Position numbers and translations under genes: made by a program. Below are positions 16,931 through 26,138 of a stretch of 64,000 bases of DNA, piece after piece. Origin of the DNA: JAXLSZ01 sp046330315 (GTDB lineage: Bacteria > Actinomycetota > Thermoleophilia > Solirubrobacterales > 70-9); contig JAXLSZ010000009.1 of the NCBI GenBank assembly GCA_046330315.1, positions 62,001-126,000 of the forward strand, written 5' to 3'. A model generated the notes under the pieces. The model had not been told where the DNA came from, made no database searches, and saw only the letters and a list, made by a program, of their open reading frames with translations. Position 1 is the stretch's first letter. The number at the start of each line of letters is the position of its first letter.

Positions 16931-19900
16931 GGCGGCTCGGGCTTGCCACGTTTCTCGGGCTCTGGCTCGCCGCTGCGGTCTCACCGGCCGCCCCTGCACG
17001 GGCGGAGCCGAGCAGGTGCGGAAGCGGCAACCCGGAGAATGGGAGGCCGTGCGTCGTCGCCTCGACGCCTGACGCCTCCAGAGTCCTCTTCGAGACGGCG
17101 CAGCCGCTGACCCGGGAGGACAACGACGAGAAGGTCGACATCTACGAGCGGTCGGGCGGCGTCACCAGGCTCTTCTCGGTCGACTCGGCCGGCCACAACA
17201 CACCAGGTGCGGTCACGTTCCTCGCGGCTTCACCGGATCTGGAGCGGGTGGTCTTCTCGACCCATGACGGGATGGTGCCTGCCGACCAGGATGACCAGCA
17301 GGACATCTACCGCCGAGATGGCCCGGCGCTGGAGCTGGTCGCCGTGCCTGGGGCGGCGCCATGCCTGCCAAACGGAGAGTTCTGTTACGAGCCGTACTTC
17401 GAGGGGGCTTCGGGAGACACCTCAAGGGTGTTCTTCTCGACCTACCAGAGCCTCGACCCCGCCGACACCAACGATCGTTACGACATCTACGAGGCCCACG
17501 CCGGGGAAGTGAAGCTCGTCTCCACCGGGCCGGCGAGCGGCGGGCCGGCGGACGCTCAGGTCGAGTTCTCCGGCTCGAGCTCCGACGGGACGGAGGTCTA
17601 CTTCACCACCGACCGGCGGCTCGTCGCCGGCGACACCGACGACGCCACCGACCTCTACAGGCGGGCGGGCGGAAGCACCACCCTGATCACACCGGATGCA
17701 CTGCCCAGCGCCCACGGCCCCGGCTATGAGTACGTGCGGCACGTCTCTCCCGACGGCTCGCGCGTCTACCTGACGACCGGCGAGCGGCTAGTCCCGGGGA
17801 TGGGCGACACCGGCGATACCTACCTCTACAGGATCGAGGCGGGCGCCGTGACCCTGATCTCGAAGGGGTCCACGGCTCCCGATGGAGGTGACGGGGACTT
17901 CGCCGCGGAGTCGGCGGATGGCGGCAGGGTGATCTTCAGATCGGCCGATGCCCTCGTTCCCGCCGATCAGAACGCAACCGTGGACCTCTATGAAAGCGTC
18001 GGTGGGGTCGTCAGCCTGGTCTCCACCGGCCCACGGGGAAACGCCGGCGTCGGTGGTGAGGCGGATTGGCTCGACTTCGACGCCCTGGCGTCCGACGGCG
18101 GTGTCTACTTCACCACCGACCGTCAACTCGTGGCTGCGGACGACGACTTCCAGCCTGACCTCTACCTTCGCGACGGATCGCAGACCAGCCTCGTGTCGGT
18201 GGCGACCAGCGGGGCCAACGGTGGCGCGGCCCGGTTCGGTGCCCTTGCCGCAGGCGGCGCCCGCGTCTTCTTCCACGACAGCGGCAGCCTCTCCCCGTTC
18301 GATCCCGACCCCGCATCCAACGGGGGGCTGTACGTGCGGACCGGCGGCACCACTTCACTGGCCTCCGAAGGGGCGATCTTCCAGGATGGCTCTCGCTGGT
18401 CCGGGAGCGAATCGGTAGGTGCCGTCTCCTCCGACGGCGAGACCGTCTTCTTCACCACCACCGACCGGCTCTCGCCGGAGGACAGCGACCTGTCGCTCGA
18501 CCTCTACGAGAGGCATCTGGACTCCGGGCAGACCTCGCTGGTCTCGGTGGGCCCGACCCAGATCACCTCGGGTCCGGTCGGTGGGACCACGTCGCGTACC
18601 GCTTCCTTCGCCTTCCATGCATCCGACGGGTACTGGCCGTTCCAATGCTCGCTCGACGGGGGCGCGTTCCGGACCTGCAGGTCGCCCGCCCGCTACCGGG
18701 GTTTGGCGGTCGGCAAGCACACCTTCGGTGTCCGCGCGGTCGTTGAAGGGGTGCCCGAAACCCACCCGGCGGAGCGATCGCTGCGGGTCGTCGTCAACCG
18801 GCCGGCCGGCGACCGCTACCGGCGGGTGATCGAGGGGGTTGTCTTCGCCGGGTCCTCGCGCGATGGCAGGGTGGCCTACTTCACGACCCGGTCCCAGCTC
18901 TCGTCCGCCGACACCGACAAGCCGGATCCTACGAGCGAATCCGGGCTCGACATCTACAAGCGCGCCGCCGGTCGGACCAGTCTGGTCTCGATCGGCCCAG
19001 CCGGCGGGAATGACGGCACTCCGCCGACCCTGCGCTTCGTTTCCGCTGACGGCTCGCGGGCCATCTTCTCGACCTCCGAGCGGCTGACAGCGGACGATCT
19101 CGACGACCACGGTGTCGACCTGTTTGTGCGCGAGGGCAATCAGACCAGCCTCATCTCAGCGGGCCCCGGGGCCGGCACCGGCAGCCTTTCCGCCGTCTTC
19201 GGGGATGCAAGCGGGGATGGCAGACGCGTCTTCTTCACCACCCGAGAGCGACTGGTGCCGTCTGACACGGACGACTTCGCCGACGTCTACGAGAGCGAGG
19301 GGACGGTGACCACCCTCGTCTCGACCGGAGCCTCGGCCGAGGGTGGTGCCGATGCCTCGCTGGCCGGAATCACCCCCGACGGTGACGCCGCCATCTTCCT
19401 CACGGCGGAGAGTTTCGACCCGTCGGACACCGACGGTCTCCCCGACCTATACCGCCGCCGGGACGGGCTGACGACGCTGGTCTCGACCGGCCCGGACGGA
19501 GGAAACGGCCCCTTCACCCCGAGGTTCGCGGGCCTTTCCGATGACGGGACGGCGACCGTCTTCGAGACCGCCGAGCCGTTGCTCGCAGCGGACACCGACG
19601 CGAAGACCGACGTCTATCGGCGAAGCGGCGGGACCACGGCGCTCCTGTCCGCCGACGCCGGACGCGGCAACGGCCCCTATGACGCCACGGTCCTCCGCCG
19701 CCGACCGGTGCCTCCGGCTGACTCCTACCCGGCTCGGTTCATCCCGGTCCTCTCGGCGGATGCGTCGGTCGTGATGATCTCGAGCGACGAGGGCCTGACC
19801 GCCGAGGACACCGACAACGGCTTCACCGATATCTACTCCGCGGGCGGTGCCGGCCTGCGCCTGCTGAGTTCCGGCCCACTCGGCGAGGGTCTCGCATTCC

Positions 19901-20385
19901 ACGCCGAATTCCTGGGCGCGACCGCAGGCGCCAGCCATCTCGTCTTCAGCACGCAGGAGCGCCTCACCAGGTCGGATCGCTACCTCGGCCCGGACATCTA
20001 CGAGCGCTCCGGGCTGCACACCAGGCTGCTGACGATCGCGCACCCGACCCCCCGCTACTACTTCGGGGCACGTTTCGGCGCCGTGGCCGATTCTGGCTCG
20101 CCCGTCTACTTCACCACCTCGGATTCACTGGTCCCGGCCGATCGGAACGAGGGCAGCACCGACATCTACGGGGCAGACGGGCAGCACCTCTGGCTGGTCA
20201 CCAGGCTTCCAGGCGGTGGGGGGCTGGGGAGGCTCGGCGCGCGATTCGGCGACATCTCCTCCGACGGGTCCCGCGTCTTCTTCGACACCATGGCGAGGAT
20301 GGTGCGGTCCGACCGCGACGACGCCTTCGATGTCTATGAGCGCGCCGGACGGCGGCTGATCCTGATCAGCCGACCCGCTCGCTGA
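16927..20385 (+). CDS. Giant secreted repeat protein with 18 DxDxxxDxY repeats
   Basis: 1152 residues. The GTG overlaps the previous stop (GTGA); the signal peptide is VRRLGLATFLGLWLAAAVSP with an ARA cleavage site. I count 18 repeats of about 56 residues, each ending in an acidic loop such as PSDTDDFADVYESEG followed by a T-x-L-V-S-x-G-P strand. After repeat nine, residues 570-640 form an Ig-like insert (FQCSLDGGAF, YRGLAVGKHTFGVRAV) of the kind found in bacterial surface proteins. There is no enzyme motif and no anchor. It is a paralogue of the preceding gene without the TolB part. Its 3' end overlaps convergent fprA by 20 bp. Confidence 0.8.
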   Translation: MRRLGLATFLGLWLAAAVSPAAPARAEPSRCGSGNPENGRPCVVASTPDASRVLFETAQPLTREDNDEKVDIYERSGGVTRLFSVDSAGHNTPGAVTFLAASPDLERVVFSTHDGMVPADQDDQQDIYRRDGPALELVAVPGAAPCLPNGEFCYEPYFEGASGDTSRVFFSTYQSLDPADTNDRYDIYEAHAGEVKLVSTGPASGGPADAQVEFSGSSSDGTEVYFTTDRRLVAGDTDDATDLYRRAGGSTTLITPDALPSAHGPGYEYVRHVSPDGSRVYLTTGERLVPGMGDTGDTYLYRIEAGAVTLISKGSTAPDGGDGDFAAESADGGRVIFRSADALVPADQNATVDLYESVGGVVSLVSTGPRGNAGVGGEADWLDFDALASDGGVYFTTDRQLVAADDDFQPDLYLRDGSQTSLVSVATSGANGGAARFGALAAGGARVFFHDSGSLSPFDPDPASNGGLYVRTGGTTSLASEGAIFQDGSRWSGSESVGAVSSDGETVFFTTTDRLSPEDSDLSLDLYERHLDSGQTSLVSVGPTQITSGPVGGTTSRTASFAFHASDGYWPFQCSLDGGAFRTCRSPARYRGLAVGKHTFGVRAVVEGVPETHPAERSLRVVVNRPAGDRYRRVIEGVVFAGSSRDGRVAYFTTRSQLSSADTDKPDPTSESGLDIYKRAAGRTSLVSIGPAGGNDGTPPTLRFVSADGSRAIFSTSERLTADDLDDHGVDLFVREGNQTSLISAGPGAGTGSLSAVFGDASGDGRRVFFTTRERLVPSDTDDFADVYESEGTVTTLVSTGASAEGGADASLAGITPDGDAAIFLTAESFDPSDTDGLPDLYRRRDGLTTLVSTGPDGGNGPFTPRFAGLSDDGTATVFETAEPLLAADTDAKTDVYRRSGGTTALLSADAGRGNGPYDATVLRRRPVPPADSYPARFIPVLSADASVVMISSDEGLTAEDTDNGFTDIYSAGGAGLRLLSSGPLGEGLAFHAEFLGATAGASHLVFSTQERLTRSDRYLGPDIYERSGLHTRLLTIAHPTPRYYFGARFGAVADSGSPVYFTTSDSLVPADRNEGSTDIYGADGQHLWLVTRLPGGGGLGRLGARFGDISSDGSRVFFDTMARMVRSDRDDAFDVYERAGRRLILISRPAR

Positions 20386-21769
20386 GCGTCTCGAGCATCT
20401 CCTCGACGCGGACGAACTTGACGCGAGGGCGGCCATGCGGCTCGCCGCGGCCGACCTCGGCCTCGTCGATCGCCTGCCAGTCCTCGAAGCTGACGAAGCG
20501 GATGCCGCGCTCGGCCAGGAGTTCTTCCACCGCCACGGGCTGAGGCGAGGCGGGGTCCAGCAGGGTCCCCGAGGCGACGTCGTCGAAGAGGTGGCGGACG
20601 GTCTCCAGCGCGTCCTTCTTGTTGGTGCCGATCACCCCGGAGGGGCCGCGCTTGATCCACCCCGCCGCGTAGTGGCCGACCTTGTGCCCGCCGTCGTGGG
20701 AGTCGAGGACCCGGCCGCCCTGGTTGAGGATCGTGCCGCGCTCGTCGTCGAAGGGGACCCCCTCGATCGGGACGCCGGTGTAGCCGACCGAGCGCAGGAT
20801 CAGTCCGCACTCGATCTCCTCGCGCTCTCCGGTGTCGCGGGCGCGCAGGGCGCCGTCCTGCTCGACCAGCTCGTTGTGGCCGATCACGAGGCTCTCGACC
20901 TTGCCGTCCCCGCGGATCTCGACCGGCGAGCAGAGGAAGCGCAGGACGATCCGCTTCGGCTTGCCGGCGGGCTCGCGCCGGGAGAAGCCGCGCAGCGTCT
21001 CGACGTTGACGCGGGTGGTCTTGTCGGCCTCGCCGGACTCAAGGAAGGCGGCGCTCGCCCCGTCGAGCTCGACCTCGGAGGGGTCGACGACGACGTCGGC
21101 GTCGTGCATCTCGCCGAGCTCCCTGATCTCGGGGTTGGTGAAGGCCGCCTGCACCGGCCCGCGGCGGCCGAGGACGACGATCTCGCGCACTCCGTTGCCG
21201 GCCAGCATCTCGATCGCGTGGTCGGCGGTGTCGGTCTCGCGCAGCTCGCGGTCGGTCAGGGCCAGCATCCTGGCGACGTCCATCGCGACGTTGCCGTTGC
21301 CGATCACCACCGCCCGCTCGCAGCTCAGGTCGAACTCCTCGTCGGCGTAGTCGGGGTGGGCGTTGTACCAGCCGACGAAGGCGGTGGCGGCGTGGCTGCC
21401 GGGCAGGTCCTCGCCGGGGATCCCGAGGCGCCGGTCGGTCTCGCAGCCGACCGTGAAGACGATCGCGTGGTAGAGGCGCTCGAGGTCGGAGACCTCGATG
21501 TCGTGGCCGATCTTGACGTTGCCGAAGAAGCGGAACCCCTCCCGGGCCGCGGTCTTCTCGTACACTCGGATCACCGACTTGATGTTCGGATGGTCGGGGG
21601 CGACCCCGCCGCGGACCAGGCCGAAGGGGGTGGGGAGGCGGTCGAAGAGGTCCACCTGGGCGTGCAGGTCGCCGTCCTTGAGGATGTGCTCGGCGGCGTA
21701 GAAGCCGGAGGGGCCGGCGCCCACGATCGCCACCCTGAGGGGGTTCTGCGCTGTACCGGGGGCGCTCAT
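20366..21769 (-). CDS. fprA: Ferredoxin/adrenodoxin-type NADP reductase (FprA-like)
   Basis: 467 residues, close to mycobacterial FprA. The FAD motif VAIVGAGPSGFYAAEHIL is at residues 13-30, followed by PFGLVRGGVAPDHPNIKSV, the family signature. The NADP motif VVIGNGNVAMDVARML is near 155-170, and the C-terminus holds GWIKRGPSGVIGTNKKDA. It moves electrons between NADPH and ferredoxin, serving P450s or Fe-S enzymes. ATG start; a TATCCT -10 box lies about 11 nt upstream. Confidence 0.93.
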   Translation of the reverse strand: MSAPGTAQNPLRVAIVGAGPSGFYAAEHILKDGDLHAQVDLFDRLPTPFGLVRGGVAPDHPNIKSVIRVYEKTAAREGFRFFGNVKIGHDIEVSDLERLYHAIVFTVGCETDRRLGIPGEDLPGSHAATAFVGWYNAHPDYADEEFDLSCERAVVIGNGNVAMDVARMLALTDRELRETDTADHAIEMLAGNGVREIVVLGRRGPVQAAFTNPEIRELGEMHDADVVVDPSEVELDGASAAFLESGEADKTTRVNVETLRGFSRREPAGKPKRIVLRFLCSPVEIRGDGKVESLVIGHNELVEQDGALRARDTGEREEIECGLILRSVGYTGVPIEGVPFDDERGTILNQGGRVLDSHDGGHKVGHYAAGWIKRGPSGVIGTNKKDALETVRHLFDDVASGTLLDPASPQPVAVEELLAERGIRFVSFEDWQAIDEAEVGRGEPHGRPRVKFVRVEEMLETLSERVG

Positions 21770-21917
21770 CCGAAGGCGGAAGGATAGGGAAAGGCCCCGG
21801 GCGCCGATCCGCCGGGCGGCCCCTGGCGCCGTCGCGCTGACCGCATCGGATCTGCCTGCTGTGGGGCCCGGCCGGGCCGATACGCGTGGGCCGCAACCGG
21901 GACCGCGCCCGCCCCCG

Positions 21918-22029
21918 GGCCGCCACCGCACCAAACCCGCCCCCCGGCCGCCACCGCACCAAACCCGCCCCCGGGCCGCCACCGCACCAAACCCGCCCCC
22001 GGGCCGCCACCGCACCAAACCCGCCCCCG
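21918..22029. repeat. 28-bp tandem repeat array
   Basis: Four copies of a 28-bp unit containing GGCCGCCACCGCACCAAACC, starts at 21918, 21946, 21974 and 22002. Non-coding (28 is not a multiple of three), between divergent genes. Confidence 0.9.
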
Positions 22030-22033
22030 GCGG

Positions 22034-22039
22034 TATATA
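22034..22039 (+). promoter_or_regulatory. -10 box, leaderless PD40 gene
   Basis: TATATA, within the AT-rich GGTATATACC that abruptly follows the 28-bp repeats, ends 7 nt before the chosen ATG. Confidence 0.5.
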
Positions 22040-22046
22040 CCGATGG

Positions 22047-23021
22047 ATGCGACGCCACGGCCCCATCGCGATCGGCCTCCTCCTGCTGGCAGCGGGAGCA
22101 GGGCTCGCGGGCGGGACCGGAGGCGCGGTGGCGGCCGGGGCGCGCACCCAACTGGTCTTCGCCTCCTCCGGGCACCTGTGGGCGGTCTCCCCGCAGGGTC
22201 GCGGCCTTCACCCCTTCGCTCGCATCCCGGAGAACACCAACGACATCTCGGCCTCCGAGAGCGGGCGTCGGGTGGCGATCATCTCCCACGCCCCCCTGAG
22301 GTACCCCAGGCAGGGCAGCATCCGGACGATCTACCTCTGGCGCTACGGGCACCCCGGCCTGCGCCGGCTGCTGCGGATCCACACGGTCGCCGACTCCTCG
22401 GTGGCGATCTCCCCAGACGGACGCCTGATCGCCTACGGGCGCGAGAACGAGATCTGGATGATGCGGGCCGACGGAAGCCATCGCCAGCGGGTCACCCAGG
22501 GCTCGCGCCGAGCCTTCGACCCCGCCTTCTCGCCGAGCGGCAAGAACCTCTTCTTCGTGCGCCAGTCGATGAACGCGGGGACCAACCGCATCTACCGCAA
22601 GCCCTTCACTACGCCCTATCACTCGGAGGTCGGGCTGACCCCGCCCGGGGCCGACGACCACTCGCCGGTGGTCTCCAGCCGCCACACGGTCGCCTTCATC
22701 CAGCTCGGCGAGGGCCGGCGCGGCGCGGTCACCCCGGACCGCCTGCGGGTCATGGACCCCGACGGCCACAACCCCCGCACCGTCACCCGCTCCAACGACC
22801 CCCGCTTCAACCTCTACCCGGACTTCTCGCCGAGCGGGCGCTCGATCTCCTACGTGCGGCTGCGCGAGGTCAACGGCGACCGCTCGCCGCGCCGCTACTC
22901 GCTGCGCACGATCCGCACCTCCGGCAAGAACCCGAGGGTCGCGGTCGGCCACCTCCGCGCCCGGCCGCGCGGTCTGCAGTGGACCCTGGTGCCCGGCCCG
23001 CCCGGCCCCGGCCGCGGCTAG
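22047..23021 (+). CDS. Exported PD40/TolB-like beta-propeller protein
   Basis: 324 residues. The signal peptide is MRRHGPIAIGLLLLAAGAG with a cleavage site after AVAA. Propeller blades follow, with PD40 motifs ISPDGRLIAYGRENEIWMM, FSPSGKNLFFVR and FSPSGRSISYVRL, each followed by the D-G-S/H-x-x-x-V-T strand. No anchor or enzyme motif. An upstream ATG at 22043 is out of frame with this protein. It is related in fold, not in the acidic repeats, to the two long proteins at 14-20 kb. Confidence 0.78.
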   Translation: MRRHGPIAIGLLLLAAGAGLAGGTGGAVAAGARTQLVFASSGHLWAVSPQGRGLHPFARIPENTNDISASESGRRVAIISHAPLRYPRQGSIRTIYLWRYGHPGLRRLLRIHTVADSSVAISPDGRLIAYGRENEIWMMRADGSHRQRVTQGSRRAFDPAFSPSGKNLFFVRQSMNAGTNRIYRKPFTTPYHSEVGLTPPGADDHSPVVSSRHTVAFIQLGEGRRGAVTPDRLRVMDPDGHNPRTVTRSNDPRFNLYPDFSPSGRSISYVRLREVNGDRSPRRYSLRTIRTSGKNPRVAVGHLRARPRGLQWTLVPGPPGPGRG

Positions 23022-23080
23022 ACCTGCCGAGCTTCAAGTTTCGGCTGATAATCAGCGGGAAGTTGAATTTCGGCGGGGGG

Positions 23081-23794
23081 TTAGGCGTGCGCGGGCTCGG
23101 CCGCGGCGACGGGTGTGCCGTCCAGCGCGTCGAGGGCCTTGCCGATGCTCATCGAGATGCAGGTGAACAGCGGCGTCTCGCGCTCGGTGTACTCGCTCGC
23201 CTCGGTCGGCCTCAGCTCCTGCACGAGGTCGAGGAACTGGCCAGGGTCGTCGCCCTCGAAGGCGACCACGAACTCCTGGTCGTCGAGGCCGAACGAGTAG
23301 GTGGTGTTGACCGAGATCTCGGGATAGCGGCGGCCGACCTCGATGTGGCTGCGCATGATCCGCTGGCGCTCGGAGATCGGCAGCCCGAACCAGCGGCGCT
23401 GCTTGACCATCGGGTAGAGGAAGAGGTACCGGCGCTCCGAGACGCAAATCTCGGGGCGCACGGACTCCTCCTCGGAGTAGGGGGAGGCCTTGGTCATCGA
23501 GAGGAGGGAGTAGGGGTTGGTTGCCCACTTGGCCAGGCCGCTCTGCCCGAGCACCACGTGGAAGGTGTGGATGTCGGCGAGGTTGGGGCTCTGGCTGAGC
23601 AGCAGCAGGTCGACGTCGCTGCGGGTGCCTATGGTTGAGTAGGCGCGCAACGAGCGGTCGAGGCCGAAGTCCTCGCACGCCGCGAGGAACTCGAGCTTGT
23701 CGGCGGCACGCTGATCGTCGTCGAGGCGCCGCCAGGCGGGATCGAGCTTGAAGAAGGTGAATTTCGCGAAAGTGCGGGTGCCCACGCTGCTCAC
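23081..23794 (-). CDS. hemQ: Coproheme decarboxylase HemQ (chlorite dismutase family)
   Basis: About 237 residues, the size of actinobacterial HemQ, which decarboxylates Fe-coproporphyrin III to haem b in the last step of the coproporphyrin pathway. The core is intact: YLFLYPMVKQRRW contains the reactive Tyr, MRSHIEVGRRYP the proximal His, and SFGLDDQEFVVAFEGDDP is the family signature. Possible GTG starts at 23794 and 23785 follow a TATTTT -10 box. The frame stays open upstream through the 27-bp repeats, but that extension has no homology and was excluded. The first codons overlap the start of the divergent membrane-protein gene. Confidence 0.85.
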   Translation of the reverse strand: MSSVGTRTFAKFTFFKLDPAWRRLDDDQRAADKLEFLAACEDFGLDRSLRAYSTIGTRSDVDLLLLSQSPNLADIHTFHVVLGQSGLAKWATNPYSLLSMTKASPYSEEESVRPEICVSERRYLFLYPMVKQRRWFGLPISERQRIMRSHIEVGRRYPEISVNTTYSFGLDDQEFVVAFEGDDPGQFLDLVQELRPTEASEYTERETPLFTCISMSIGKALDALDGTPVAAAEPAHA

Positions 23795-26015
23795 CAAAAT
23801 AGCGCCAGCGGCCTGCTTGCTGTCCCTCGCGACCGCCTCCGCCGTGGGCGGGCCCTCCGCCGTGGCCGGGTCGTCCGGCTCCGGCACGGTCGAAGGGCAC
23901 GCCGGCTCCGGCACGGTCGAAGGGCACGCCGGCTCCGGCACGGTCGAAGGGCACCCCCGCTCCGGCGCGGTGGAAGGGCACCCCCGCTCCGGCGCGGTGG
24001 AAGGGCACCCCCGCTCCGGCGCGGTGGAAGGGCAACCCCGCTCCGGCGCGGTGGAAGGGCAACCCGGCGCGGGCACGGCGAGGGCGCCCGCGGAGCCCGC
24101 CCATCCCCGCGCCGGCGCGCTGGCGGCCGGGTCCGGGAGGCTCGGGCCGGCGCGGGTCACCATCGCCCTGCTGCCCTCCGGCACCCCGATCGAGCGGCTC
24201 GCCGCCGTCCCGGGCCTCTCGCCCGGCCTGCTCAGCGCCGGCCTCGGCGACGTCAGCGCCGAGCAGACCTACCTCGACATCGGCCAGGGCAACCGGGTCT
24301 ACGACTCCCTGTACGACTCCGAGCTTCCGCCGCTCGGACCGGGCGAGCCGAGCGGCACCGAGGCCCCGCACTGGGGGGCGATCGTCTCGCGCGCCGGCTC
24401 GGCGCCGGCCGACATCGTCCCCGGCCTGCTCGCCTCCCGCCTCGCCGCGGCCCGGCGGGGCGGGCCGCCGCGCATCGCCGCGGCCCCCGGTCTGCGCCTG
24501 GGCTCGCTGATCGCCGCGGACCGGGGCGGCCGGATCGAGCGCAAGGCAGCCGACTGCACCGCAGGCTGCGCCGCGGTCGCGGTCAGGGCGGTGTCAGTGG
24601 CGGGCCTCGGGCCGCTCGTCTCTCGGCTGCGGGGCCGCGACCTGTTGATCGCCCTCGCCAGGCCCCCGCCCACCGAGCACGGGCAGCTCGCGATCGCGAT
24701 CGCCGGCTCGGGCTTTGACGGCAACCTCACCTCCGATAGCACCCGGACCGACGGGTACGTGGCCTCGACCGACCTCGCGCCCACGATTCTGCGCCGGCTC
24801 GGCCTCCCGATCCCCTCCGAGATGTCCGGCGAGCCGATCCGAACCACCGGCGCGCCCGATTTCGCCGCCGTCGCCTCGCTCGGCGGCCGCCTCTCGGTGA
24901 TCCCCTCGCGCCGGGGCAGCGTGATCGGCGTCTCCCTGCTCGCCTGGCTGGTAGCGGTTGGCCTGGCCGCGGCGGCCTCGCGCGGCCGGCTGGCCGGGGT
25001 CTCGCTGAAGCTGCTGGCGCTGGCCGTCGCCTACCTGCCCCTGGTCCTGCTGCTCGGCGCCGCCCTGCGCCCCGCGGCCGGCGGCGAGCGCCTGCTGCTC
25101 GGGCTCGGCGCTCCGGCGCTGGGCGCCTTCACCCTGGCCGCGTTCCGCGGCTACCGGGCCCTCGGCGTCGCCTGCGCCGTCACCGCCGTGGGGTGCGCGC
25201 TCGACCTGGTCGCCGGCTCGCCGCTGACCTCGCTCTCGCTGATCGGGCCCAACCCGGGAGGCGGTTTCCGCTTCTTCGGCGTCGGCAACGAGCTCGAGGC
25301 GATCCTCGCCCCGCTGGTCGTGGTCGGCACCGGCGCCTGGCTGGCCGGATTCGCGCCGGGCCTCTCCCGCGGCGCCGCCGCAGCCACCTTCCTCGTCTCC
25401 GGGCTCGTCTTCGCCCTGATCTTCGCCGCCGGGCGGCTCGGGGCCGACGTCGGGGCCGCGATCTCGATTCCCGCGGGAGCCGCCGTCGCGGCGGCGGTGA
25501 TCGCCGGGCGGCGGGGGCTCGCCCTGCTGGCGATCGCGATCCCGCTCGCGGCGCTCGCCCTGCTCGCCCTGATCGACCTGCTGAGCGGCGGGGACGCCCA
25601 CCTCACCCGTTCCGTGCTCGACGCCGGCGGGTTCCACGACCTCGCCGACGTCGCCGAGCGGCGCCTGCGCCTCTCGGCCCGCAGCTTCTCCCGAGCGGCG
25701 GGCAACCCGATCATCTACGTGACGGTGGGGGCGATCGCCCTGGCCGTCCTGCACCGGGAACGGATCCTCGGCTGGTGCGCGGGCGCGCCCGCGGTCAGAG
25801 CGGCACTGCTCGGCGGTGCCGCCGCGGCGGTGGTCGGGACGCTTGCCAACGACTCGGGCGCGCTTCTGCTGGAGATCGGCACCGCCTGCCTGCTGGCCTT
25901 CTGCGGCTTCGCGTGGGCGGAGCGGCCCGGCCCGGAGAAGGTGGGGCCCGCGGAGGCGTCGAAAGGGATGCGGAGCGCTCCTGCCGAAGGCACGCCGAAG
26001 CCGTTGAGCGGGTAA
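23772..26015 (+). CDS. Alkaline-phosphatase-like membrane protein with C-terminal multi-TM domain
   Basis: About 747 residues. The N-terminus looks like a signal peptide (TKIAPAACLLSLATASAVGG). It is followed by seven 9-residue repeats (GSGTVEGHA to RSGAVEGQP) from a 27-bp array. A domain near residues 120-370 resembles the alkaline-phosphatase/sulfatase superfamily, ending in VASTDLAPTILRRLGLPIP. At least ten membrane helices fill 385-735. The start is uncertain: TTG at 23748 or GTG at 23772, both inside the hemQ 5' end. The catalytic metal residues are not obvious, so the domain may be non-enzymatic. Function unknown; a cell-envelope role is likely. Confidence 0.65.
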   Translation: MRVPTLLTKIAPAACLLSLATASAVGGPSAVAGSSGSGTVEGHAGSGTVEGHAGSGTVEGHPRSGAVEGHPRSGAVEGHPRSGAVEGQPRSGAVEGQPGAGTARAPAEPAHPRAGALAAGSGRLGPARVTIALLPSGTPIERLAAVPGLSPGLLSAGLGDVSAEQTYLDIGQGNRVYDSLYDSELPPLGPGEPSGTEAPHWGAIVSRAGSAPADIVPGLLASRLAAARRGGPPRIAAAPGLRLGSLIAADRGGRIERKAADCTAGCAAVAVRAVSVAGLGPLVSRLRGRDLLIALARPPPTEHGQLAIAIAGSGFDGNLTSDSTRTDGYVASTDLAPTILRRLGLPIPSEMSGEPIRTTGAPDFAAVASLGGRLSVIPSRRGSVIGVSLLAWLVAVGLAAAASRGRLAGVSLKLLALAVAYLPLVLLLGAALRPAAGGERLLLGLGAPALGAFTLAAFRGYRALGVACAVTAVGCALDLVAGSPLTSLSLIGPNPGGGFRFFGVGNELEAILAPLVVVGTGAWLAGFAPGLSRGAAAATFLVSGLVFALIFAAGRLGADVGAAISIPAGAAVAAAVIAGRRGLALLAIAIPLAALALLALIDLLSGGDAHLTRSVLDAGGFHDLADVAERRLRLSARSFSRAAGNPIIYVTVGAIALAVLHRERILGWCAGAPAVRAALLGGAAAAVVGTLANDSGALLLEIGTACLLAFCGFAWAERPGPEKVGPAEASKGMRSAPAEGTPKPLSG
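23877..24065. repeat. 27-bp tandem repeat array (coding, 7 copies)
   Basis: Seven copies at 23877, 23904, 23931, 23958, 23985, 24012 and 24039. Two sequence classes (ACGGTCGAAGGGCACGCC and GCGGTGGAAGGGCACCCC) are blocked rather than mixed, which suggests stepwise duplication. Confidence 0.92.
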
Positions 26016-26045
26016 CCGCACGAAGCCGTTGAGCGGGTAACCGCA
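25996..26045. repeat. 25-bp two-copy tandem repeat at gene end
   Basis: The unit starts CGAAGCCGTTGAGCGGGTAA. The first copy contains the stop codon of the membrane-protein gene, the second is non-coding. Confidence 0.85.
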
Positions 26046-26066
26046 CCCGCCTTCGCGGGTTCTTCT
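26045..26066 (+). terminator. Intrinsic terminator
   Basis: Stem ACCCGC/GCGGGT with a CTTC tetraloop, followed directly by TCTTCT. It sits just after the membrane-protein gene. Confidence 0.65.
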
Positions 26067-26124
26067 CGGGGAGCCCATCCCGATTACCGTGGGCGCGATC
26101 ACAGACAGCCACCGTCCCATCTAA

Positions 26125-26130
26125 TACCCT
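26125..26130 (+). promoter_or_regulatory. -10 box, leaderless glycosyltransferase gene
   Basis: TACCCT (overlapping TAATAC at 26122-26127) ends 8 nt before the GTG; no Shine-Dalgarno sequence. Confidence 0.45.
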
Positions 26131-26138
26131 TCGAGAAC

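Noticed and set aside
23795..24184. N-terminal extension of HemQ through Pro/Ser/Thr repeats
   Set aside because: It is the antisense reading of the 27-bp array. HemQ homology starts at about residue 8 of the shorter form.
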